Assembly: GCA_937901285.1 (NCBI GenBank)
Contig: CALCHI010000071.1
Coordinates: 1 to 5,030, forward strand
Source of the DNA: UBA8437 sp003445035
Lineage (GTDB): Bacteria > Planctomycetota > Planctomycetia > Planctomycetales > Planctomycetaceae
Reading direction: 5' to 3'
DNA length: 5,030 bases
The position numbers were made by a program, and so were the translations under genes. Within the stretch, counting starts at the first letter, position 1. Every line of letters starts with the position of its first letter. Positions 1 to 5,030 of the stretch are shown here, piece by piece. A model generated the notes under the pieces. The model was not told the DNA's origin. It searched no databases and saw only the letters and a list, made by a program, of their open reading frames with translations.

Positions 1-1197
1 CTCGACCTGCCAATTGCTTCCGGAATCGATGAGCTGGTGACAATACCGACACCCCCCCTTGGCCTCGTGGCCAAACAGCGTGTGCACGTGCTGCTGCACG
101 ACAGCCTCGGCCGCCTTCACACTCCGAAGAACACTCCCGGCCAACGACGGGTCCAATCGCGGCCGCTCGGATCGACCCGGAAAGAACCGGCGTGAATTCT
201 CTGCCGCCGCGGCCGAACCGACCGCCGGCGACCGGTCCCGGGACTCCTCGAGTGCCGCCAGCGTATAGCGTTCGGTGAGCCAACCGCGGATGAGGTCGGC
301 GGTGACATGCGGCACCTGGCGGCCGGGATCGTTCCGATTGTCGAACAGCAACGGATGGCACGCTCGACAATGAACTTCGAATTTCACCGGCTTCATGTAG
401 CCGCCCGACTCGTCCGATTGGTGACAACTGTCGCAGTTCTTCGAGGAATCAACCGGCCGACCGTCCTTGTTTCCGAGTCCGACTACCAACTCGCCCCCGG
501 CGTTCCTTTCGACCTTCAAGTGAGCCGCGTGGTTGAACCGCAGCCTGGCCTTGTCTCGAAATCCACTGCCCGAGACGTCCTCGTCCAACACGGCCCTGGC
601 TCCATGTTCAGGACCCGGATGCCCCGAGGACTCCAGCAAGAGTCGCTTCAATGCGAATTCCGGATGGGGATGCGTACCGGTGGACTCGAACGTCGTCAGC
701 GACCGCACGAACGTCCTGGACGTTCCCGACGTCGTCGTCAGGTCGCGATGACATTCCAGGCACTGCTGGTCCTGGACACGAGCCAGTTGAGCGTGGTGAC
801 GATGCTCACGGTGACAGTCGGCACACGAGAGACCATCGTGACCGTGACCGGGCACCTGGTTGTGGTGATGCAGTGCCTGGTCGTGACAGGCCAGGCACTT
901 GGCGTTGTCGATCGAACGGATCGCATCGGTGTCGACCCAGTTGACGAGCCTCTCGAGAGGTGCCCAGGTGGTGTGACAGGCCCCACAGTCGTTTTCGATC
1001 ATGCGGTGAGCGGTCGAAACACGACCGGCTGCAAAGACCCGGTGTTGACCGCTGCGCCACTCGGAACCGATCCACACGGCCGTCACGATCACCGCGAGCA
1101 CCGCGGCCCAGGCCAGCCGACGGCGCAGCCGGCGGCGGCGAGGAAAGTCGATCTCGACACGCTCGGACAATTCACGGCTGGACGGCAGCCTGTTCAC
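1..1197 (-). CDS. Membrane-anchored multiheme cytochrome c (cytochrome c3-like family), 3' end outside the window
   Basis: Open frame of 399 codons running off the left edge, so the C-terminus is missing. I chose GTG at 1197 because GAGGAG lies just upstream (1202-1207) and it starts 10 bases after the preceding stop. The N-terminus is Arg-rich (residues 20-27), followed by a hydrophobic helix at about 28-44: a signal anchor, or a signal peptide if cut near VFAAG. The rest is therefore expected in the periplasm. Seven CxxCH heme-attachment motifs are visible: residues 71-75 (CGACH), 101-105 (CLACH), 125-129 (CADCH), 146-150 (CLECH), 255-259 (CDSCH), 277-281 (CRACH) and 383-387 (CRYCH). Extra histidines, including FNHAAHL at 221-227, fit bis-His ligation. 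From family memory, proteins with this layout usually carry more CxxCH motifs after this point, so seven is a minimum. Inferred role: periplasmic electron wire paired with the b-type cytochrome encoded just upstream. The electron partner is unknown. Confidence 0.93.
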   Translation of the reverse strand, partial: MNRLPSSRELSERVEIDFPRRRRLRRRLAWAAVLAVIVTAVWIGSEWRSGQHRVFAAGRVSTAHRMIENDCGACHTTWAPLERLVNWVDTDAIRSIDNAKCLACHDQALHHHNQVPGHGHDGLSCADCHREHRHHAQLARVQDQQCLECHRDLTTTSGTSRTFVRSLTTFESTGTHPHPEFALKRLLLESSGHPGPEHGARAVLDEDVSGSGFRDKARLRFNHAAHLKVERNAGGELVVGLGNKDGRPVDSSKNCDSCHQSDESGGYMKPVKFEVHCRACHPLLFDNRNDPGRQVPHVTADLIRGWLTERYTLAALEESRDRSPAVGSAAAAENSRRFFPGRSERPRLDPSLAGSVLRSVKAAEAVVQQHVHTLFGHEAKGGCRYCHQLIDSGSNWQVE

Positions 1198-1201
1198 ACC
1201 G

Positions 1202-1207
1202 CTCCTC
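1202..1207 (-). promoter_or_regulatory. Ribosome-binding site for the multiheme cytochrome c gene
   Basis: GAGGAG directly after the cytochrome b stop codon and four bases before GTG 1197 (six if counted from GAGG). The whole gap between the two genes is ten bases, leaving no room for a separate promoter or terminator. Confidence 0.7.
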
Positions 1208-2287
1208 TCACTCCCACGACCACTCCCACGGAACCACCCGCAGGCTGATCACCACGTGGACAATAAACAGCACCAGCAACGACGCCGAAACCGGCACGTG
1301 CAGGAACAGCCAGCCATGCAACCAGCGATGGATTGTCCTCAGACGGTGCAACTGGCTGCGTTCATCACAGAACTGTTCAAGCTGCTCGAGAACGTCTTGC
1401 AACTCGGACGGCAAGTCGACTCGCATCTGTCCGAACGCCGCCCGGCGACGGTCCGATTGAGCCAACGGCGAGTCGCCTCTGGATGAGATCGCCAGGAACG
1501 GACGAACCGTTTTCAGATAGAACGACTTGAGCTCTTCGGTTCGAATCACCGCCCGCGGGGCAGCCACCGGCTCGGAGACCACCTGGGCTGCCAGCAGGGC
1601 TGACGGCTTGCCAGGGGTTTTGGCTGCCGGCTTGGGCTTGGCCGGCGCAGATTCCTCGGGCCGCAGTTGAGAAGCATTCTCGTAGATGGCCGAGACGATC
1701 TTCTGCAGATCGCTCTCGCGCTTCAACCACTTCCTCTGCCTGGCAACGTCCTCGGCCGCACCGAGCGCTGCCTCGGCATTGATGTCGAGCTTGCCGGAGG
1801 ATTCCGAGACGATCTTGTCTGCCAGGAACTGCATCGAGGCGCACAGGTAGGGTAGTTGATCGATGAACGTCTCCCGGGGCACCCTGGTGGTCAGTAACCG
1901 CGGCAACACCTGTTGGAAGGCGAGGCCGACGATTCCGCTGAGAATGATCACGGCGGTGGCCAGCCACAGGCCGATCTCGACCGGCCCTCCCCAACGGAAC
2001 CCGGAATGGAACAGGATGAAGGCGACACTGAGCAACCCCAGCCAGATGTGTCCCTTGAGCCAGAACTGGGCACTTCCGATCCGCCAGGTCGGCACCTGGC
2101 GTCGAGCCGACAGCAACCCGGCAAAGATCATCATCGCGGTGCCCACGATTCCAAACATCAGGCCCGGCAGGCTACCGCCGGAGGCCCCCGCCGGTCCCGA
2201 GGCATACCACGCGTAGGAGACGGCTCCGAGGCCAAAGAGGATCCCGGTGACCAGCAGCCACTGTCGATGCGAACGATCGAGGATCAC
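1208..2287 (-). CDS. Putative di-heme b-type cytochrome, membrane subunit with a large cytoplasmic loop
   Basis: 359 residues. The start is GTG at 2287, which overlaps the previous gene's TGA as GTGA and has AGGAG eight bases upstream (2296-2300). The frame stays open upstream to 2422, but that part is the previous gene read out of frame. Hydrophobic helices lie at about 9-29, 41-61, 80-98, 103-125 and 322-349. With an Arg-rich cytoplasmic turn at 62-69, the N-terminus is inside and the C-terminus outside. Helix 3 carries H80 and H94; helix 5 carries H330 and H344. Both pairs are 14 residues apart, and both helices run in the same direction, so H80/H330 and H94/H344 could each hold one b heme. 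H320 and H324 are further candidates at the membrane edge. Residues 126-319 form a soluble, probably cytoplasmic loop with charged helices and a Pro/Ala/Lys-rich linker (about 211-230). Inferred role: link between the cytoplasmic Fe-S protein and the periplasmic cytochrome c, perhaps with quinone exchange. I do not recognise a named family; a general cytochrome b membrane fold is the closest match. Confidence 0.88.
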   Translation of the reverse strand: MILDRSHRQWLLVTGILFGLGAVSYAWYASGPAGASGGSLPGLMFGIVGTAMMIFAGLLSARRQVPTWRIGSAQFWLKGHIWLGLLSVAFILFHSGFRWGGPVEIGLWLATAVIILSGIVGLAFQQVLPRLLTTRVPRETFIDQLPYLCASMQFLADKIVSESSGKLDINAEAALGAAEDVARQRKWLKRESDLQKIVSAIYENASQLRPEESAPAKPKPAAKTPGKPSALLAAQVVSEPVAAPRAVIRTEELKSFYLKTVRPFLAISSRGDSPLAQSDRRRAAFGQMRVDLPSELQDVLEQLEQFCDERSQLHRLRTIHRWLHGWLFLHVPVSASLLVLFIVHVVISLRVVPWEWSWE

Positions 2288-4578
2288 GAGGCGGACTCCT
2301 GTCCGGAAGCCGCCCCCGCGATCTCGTCCGACTCGAAGAAGAACTCCCGCGCGTCGACCCGAATCGCCGCCTCGTGCGGACAGGCGTAGACGCACGACGG
2401 ACCCCCCCGCTGCGAACTGCACATGTCGCAGACGACCGCCCGGCTGGTCACCTTCTTGACCTCCGCGTCCTCACCCAGCAACCGCCGCTGCTGCAAGTTG
2501 GGCTCGACGGGAACCGGGAGGTGGTTCATCTGAATCGACCCATACGGGCACTGGTCGGCACACAACCGGCAGCCAATGCACCAGTTGCGAATCTCGATCT
2601 CGCCGCTGTCCCCCCGGTTGATGGCTCCCACCGGGCAACCAATCATGCAGACCGGATCCAGGCACTTGCGGCAGGTCAACGGGACCAGGTAGTTCTCGTA
2701 ACGCGGTCCGTCGAGATACAACCTCGTGTTTCCGTCGTCGTGAGCAGCAACACAGGCGTCGACACATGCCCCGCACCGCGTGCAACGATCCAGGTCGACC
2801 AGCATCAGCTGCTGGCCCTGGACCAGCCCGAGTTGGTCGAATCGCGGAGTCCGCTGCCGCAGGGACAGTGGGTCGTTGGCAAGTTGCCTCGTCTGTTGCC
2901 GAGTGTCCTGTTGCCGCTGCCTGATCGTGGCGTCGATCGACGACTTGACCGACGGCGATGACTCCATGAGTTCCCGGAGTGCCTCTCGTGGAATCCGCAC
3001 CAGTTCGACCCGCGATGGCACACTGCCGCCCCGCGAACTGGGAATCCGCTGGTGGAACCCGCTGTCGGGATGGTCGTAAGCCACGCAGGTGGCGTTGCGT
3101 GGCAGGTCGAGCACGACGCCCATTTCGCCGACTGAATCGCCCCGTCCCAGATACGCCAGCGTCCGCCTCACTCCCGCCAACTCGTCGCGACGCGGCATCG
3201 TGCCGGGAAGTGCGAGTTCGAGCAACCAGCGGCGGCAGGTGCGGGTCTCCAACTGAGACCAGTTCTGACAACTTTCAGGAAAACCCGACAGCAGGTCACC
3301 GAAATCAGGATCATCGAACAGCGACGCGACCGCACCACAGGTCTTCCCCAGTTCTTTGGGGATCCCGTCGCTGCAGATGAAGTCGTTGAGTGCTTCGAGG
3401 AGTCTCCGGTTGAATTCGTCAGAGACCTCTCCCGACTCGACCCGCTCGATCAACTCACCCTGCAGTTCCTCGCCGAATCCTTCGCTCAACAGGCCCGGCA
3501 CCCCTCCCGCGGTGGCGTGATCCGAGGAGACCAGGTCCGAGTAAACCGTGGCCCAGTCACCGTCCTGGAATTCCACCTCTCGCAGCCTCGCCCACGCATT
3601 GGCGACCACCTTGACCACTCCGCTGCGGATCAGGTAGATGCAATCCGACCGATCGAATTCCTCGCAGATCACCTCGCCGGATTGGAATTCGACCAGTTCG
3701 ATGTGGCCCTCGAGCCTGGCGAACTCGGCATCATCGAGCGACTCGAATACGGACAACCGACGGACGTGGCCCTCGAGTACCCTCTCGCGATACACCGCAT
3801 CCATCCGTTCCTTGTACTCCGGATCGCCGTGTAAGGGATCGACGACGTTGCGGAGCATCTCGAGCAGGTAGCAGTCGCGAGTGGCGACGACCGTGGCCGA
3901 GCGGGGCGAGCGGTTCATGCAACTCATTTCGCCAAACAACTCACCCTCGTACAACGGTGCCTGCCTGAGGTTGCTGTCGATGTCGGAGGGTCCATCGACA
4001 GGGATCATCCTGGCCCCGTCGTTCTCGTGCGGCCTCCGGTGTCGGCCAAAGAGCCGATTCAGCCACCCCGTGACCCCTCGCGTTCGAACAATCGGCTCGA
4101 GTGAAACAAGCAGTTGGGCAACGGCCACCTGTTCGAGGTGCCGTCGAGTCGGGGGGTCAGCGGAGTCGATCTCCAGGCAATGCTGCTCGATTTCGGAGAC
4201 CTCCGCCTCGATCTCGACCACCAGGGCCTCACGCTCACCGGGTGACAACAACTGGTAGTCCCGGTGCTCGACCTGTTCGCCCAGTGCCATCCGACTCAGG
4301 GTGTCGAGTTGGCAGCGACGGATCGCCAGGACGTCCTGGCCGGTCAGAATGGCAAATGCCGTGGCCCCTGCCTCACCCTGCTCGCAAATCACACGGCCAG
4401 GTCGACATCGTCTCAGGACCGTGAATCCGGGAAATCGATCGAACGACGGCGCCTTCTTCACCGAAGCGAACAACGAGATCTGCTGCAACTCGTCAGGAGT
4501 CAGCAGCTGATCGTCTTCGCTCAGCGGTTCCGTAATCTCAGACAGATCAGGCGGCAACATCGCCGCGGTCTTGGCCAT
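2284..4578 (-). CDS. Double cyclic-nucleotide-binding-domain protein fused to a four-cluster [4Fe-4S] ferredoxin module
   Basis: 764 residues, no signal peptide or membrane helix, so cytoplasmic. I chose ATG 4578 because AGGA lies 10 bases upstream (4589-4592); the frame stays open to 4977 but has no better signal and runs into the divergent gene. First CNB fold: beta-roll at about 46-86, insertion at about 88-207, then the phosphate-binding cassette LFGEMSCMNRSPRSATV (214-230, with E217 and R226). Second: beta-roll at about 274-330, insertion at about 331-471, cassette GDSVGEMGVVLDLPRNAT (480-497, with E485 and R494). In both, Glu and Arg are nine apart, as in protein kinase A. The C-terminal module holds cysteines 599/602/605/609, 636/639/644/648, 667/670/673/677 and 717/720/729/733, the spacing of DmsB/NrfC/PsrB-type electron-transfer subunits. 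There is no helix-turn-helix, so it is not a CRP/FNR-type regulator. Inferred role: cytoplasmic electron-transfer subunit of the complex made with the next two genes, gated by a cyclic nucleotide. The ligand and redox partner are unknown. Confidence 0.95.
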   Translation of the reverse strand: MAKTAAMLPPDLSEITEPLSEDDQLLTPDELQQISLFASVKKAPSFDRFPGFTVLRRCRPGRVICEQGEAGATAFAILTGQDVLAIRRCQLDTLSRMALGEQVEHRDYQLLSPGEREALVVEIEAEVSEIEQHCLEIDSADPPTRRHLEQVAVAQLLVSLEPIVRTRGVTGWLNRLFGRHRRPHENDGARMIPVDGPSDIDSNLRQAPLYEGELFGEMSCMNRSPRSATVVATRDCYLLEMLRNVVDPLHGDPEYKERMDAVYRERVLEGHVRRLSVFESLDDAEFARLEGHIELVEFQSGEVICEEFDRSDCIYLIRSGVVKVVANAWARLREVEFQDGDWATVYSDLVSSDHATAGGVPGLLSEGFGEELQGELIERVESGEVSDEFNRRLLEALNDFICSDGIPKELGKTCGAVASLFDDPDFGDLLSGFPESCQNWSQLETRTCRRWLLELALPGTMPRRDELAGVRRTLAYLGRGDSVGEMGVVLDLPRNATCVAYDHPDSGFHQRIPSSRGGSVPSRVELVRIPREALRELMESSPSVKSSIDATIRQRQQDTRQQTRQLANDPLSLRQRTPRFDQLGLVQGQQLMLVDLDRCTRCGACVDACVAAHDDGNTRLYLDGPRYENYLVPLTCRKCLDPVCMIGCPVGAINRGDSGEIEIRNWCIGCRLCADQCPYGSIQMNHLPVPVEPNLQQRRLLGEDAEVKKVTSRAVVCDMCSSQRGGPSCVYACPHEAAIRVDAREFFFESDEIAGAASGQESAS
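2296..2300 (-). promoter_or_regulatory. Ribosome-binding site for the cytochrome b gene, inside the end of the previous gene
   Basis: AGGAG eight bases before GTG 2287, within the last codons of the CNB/Fe-S gene. With the four-base GTGA stop/start overlap, this implies translational coupling of the two products. Confidence 0.8.
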
Positions 4579-4588
4579 CGCCCAAGTG

Positions 4589-4592
4589 TCCT
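4589..4592 (-). promoter_or_regulatory. Weak ribosome-binding site for the CNB/Fe-S protein
   Basis: AGGA on the minus strand, ten bases before ATG 4578. The in-frame ATGs at 4626 and 4560 have no such site, which supports 4578 as the start. Confidence 0.5.
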
Positions 4593-4655
4593 GTAAGACG
4601 CACTGAAAAGCGAGGTTCCGGATCATGCCCGAGGTGGAAACCAACAGCAAACGGC

Positions 4656-4692
4656 CCGGGCCCTTCCAGGCCGGCAACCGGCAAAGGCCCGG
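4656..4692. repeat. Nested inverted repeat, possible 5' leader hairpin of the operon
   Basis: The outer arms 4656-4665 and 4683-4692 pair over ten positions with one mismatch (4663/4685). Inside them is a perfect five-base stem with a three-base loop, GCCGGCAACCGGC (4670-4682). A four-base bulge (4666-4669) separates the two stems. If the operon is transcribed from beyond this point, the leader RNA would fold into a GC-rich stem 78 bases before the ATG at 4578. No run of T follows on either strand, so it is not a standard intrinsic terminator. Confidence 0.4.
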
Positions 4693-4712
4693 TTTCCCGA
4701 TGTCCCGGCCTT

Positions 4713-4728
4713 GCAGCGGGCCCGCTGC
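4713..4728. repeat. Perfect 16-base palindrome in the divergent intergenic region
   Basis: GCAGCGGGCCCGCTGC reads identically on both strands, centred between 4720 and 4721; the flanking bases do not extend the symmetry. It lies 55 bases before the plus-strand GTG and 134 bases before the minus-strand ATG. It could be an operator for a dimeric regulator acting on one or both genes. As RNA, its lack of a loop makes it a poor hairpin, so a DNA site is the better reading. Chance in GC-rich DNA cannot be excluded. Confidence 0.5.
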
Positions 4729-4767
4729 TGATTCGAAACTAGACGGAGAAGACTCCGATCGTTCGCC

Positions 4768-4772
4768 AGGAG
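4768..4772 (+). promoter_or_regulatory. Ribosome-binding site that decides the GTG start at 4783
   Basis: AGGAG with a ten-base spacer to GTG 4783. The competing ATG at 4798 has no purine-rich site at useful distance. Confidence 0.55.
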
Positions 4773-4782
4773 CACGCCGCCA

Positions 4783-5030
4783 GTGGCACTGTTTGAAATG
4801 AAACCGGTTCGCCAATTCGAAGGCGAAATGCTGCGTCGCTGGTTCGACGACGATGAAGGTTTCTTCGACCTGATCGCCTGGATCAACGACGAAGGCAACG
4901 TTTCCGGATTTCAACTCTGCTACGGCATCACCGCCCAGGAACGCGCCATCACGTGGCTCGGTGGAGCATTCAGCCACCGGAACGTCGACACCGGCGACGA
5001 GTCACCACTCTCCAACGACAGCTCGATCCT
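4783..5030 (+). CDS. Divergent acidic protein of unknown function, 3' end outside the window
   Basis: The first 82 codons of a plus-strand gene cut by the right edge. GTG at 4783 is preferred because AGGAG (4768-4772) lies ten bases upstream; the in-frame ATG at 4798 would put that site 25 bases away. The visible protein is acidic (15 Asp/Glu against 6 Lys/Arg), with no signal peptide or membrane helix, so it is probably cytoplasmic. It includes the acidic stretch FDDDEGFFDLIAWI (residues 21-34), then VSGFQLCYG (40-48) and ERAITWLGGAFSHR (53-66), which reads like a compact alternating strand fold. The pattern of FDL.W, GFQLCY and ER..TW recalls small conserved hypothetical proteins of bacteria, but I cannot name a family. 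It points away from the electron-transfer operon and shares its 204-base upstream region. A functional link is possible but not shown. Confidence 0.75.
   Translation, partial: MALFEMKPVRQFEGEMLRRWFDDDEGFFDLIAWINDEGNVSGFQLCYGITAQERAITWLGGAFSHRNVDTGDESPLSNDSSI

Larger units (their letters stand above)
4579..4782. promoter_or_regulatory. Shared upstream region between the operon and the divergent gene
   Basis: A 204-base gap between two divergent starts, so promoters for both directions should lie here. I found no convincing -35/-10 pair and no sigma-54 type -24/-12 pair on either strand, as is common in GC-rich bacteria with poorly known promoter sequences. The region contains two strong dyads, listed separately, and the ribosome-binding sites of both flanking genes. 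The minus-strand frame running through it is only an upstream extension of the Fe-S protein frame, with no domain content. Confidence 0.6.

Noticed and set aside
1198..1207. Separate promoter for the cytochrome c gene
   Set aside because: Only ten bases separate the genes, and they are occupied by the ribosome-binding site.
307..1248. A 313-residue plus-strand open frame
   Set aside because: It lies opposite the multiheme cytochrome, whose seven CxxCH motifs prove the minus-strand reading; the plus-strand product is low-complexity with no domain.
1377..1994. A 205-residue minus-strand frame
   Set aside because: It is a shifted frame of the cytochrome b gene, rich in Arg and Gly, with no membrane helix.
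2471..3271. A 266-residue minus-strand frame
   Set aside because: It is a shifted frame of the CNB/Fe-S gene; the correct frame contains the ordered cysteine motifs.
2284..4578. Reading the CNB protein as a CRP/FNR-type transcription factor
   Set aside because: There is no DNA-binding helix-turn-helix after either CNB fold; the C-terminus is a four-cluster ferredoxin module.
4656..4692. Intrinsic terminator
   Set aside because: The stem is followed by no T-run on either strand, and both flanking genes are transcribed away from this region.
4579..4977. A 133-residue N-terminal extension of the CNB/Fe-S protein starting at 4977
   Set aside because: It overlaps the divergent plus-strand gene, has no recognisable domain and no ribosome-binding site at its start; ATG 4578 has one.

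Overview
The window is GC-rich and densely coding. It holds three tightly packed genes on the minus strand and, at the right edge, the start of one divergent gene on the plus strand. The mix of a long multiheme cytochrome c, cyclic-nucleotide-binding folds joined to ferredoxin clusters, and GTG starts suggests a Planctomycetota-like environmental bacterium. That placement is an inference from gene style. No marker gene is present to prove it.

Layout, in order of minus-strand transcription. (1) 4578-2284: a 764-residue soluble protein with two cyclic-nucleotide-binding (CNB) folds, each interrupted by a long insertion, followed by a C-terminal module with sixteen cysteines spaced for four [4Fe-4S] clusters, as in DmsB/NrfC/PsrB-type subunits. 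(2) 2287-1208: a 359-residue membrane protein with about five transmembrane helices and two pairs of histidines spaced 14 residues apart, read as a di-heme b-type cytochrome. It carries a large soluble loop between helices 4 and 5. (3) 1197-1 and beyond: a membrane-anchored periplasmic multiheme cytochrome c with seven CxxCH motifs inside the window, cut by the left edge. Genes 1 and 2 overlap by four bases (GTGA). Genes 2 and 3 are ten bases apart. This is almost certainly one operon.

Read together, the three products form a plausible electron path across the membrane: a cytoplasmic four-cluster Fe-S protein, b hemes in the membrane, and c hemes in the periplasm. The direction of flow and the terminal partners are not visible; no molybdopterin, flavin or hydrogenase catalytic subunit lies in the window. 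The unusual point is that the Fe-S subunit itself carries two CNB folds with intact-looking phosphate-binding cassettes. This suggests a respiratory module gated directly by a cyclic nucleotide rather than through transcription.

The 204-base gap 4579-4782 separates the operon from the divergent plus-strand gene (4783 onward, an acidic protein of unknown function). The gap contains a perfect 16-base palindrome and a larger nested dyad, which are candidate regulatory elements. No tRNA, rRNA, CRISPR, insertion sequence or clear terminator was seen.
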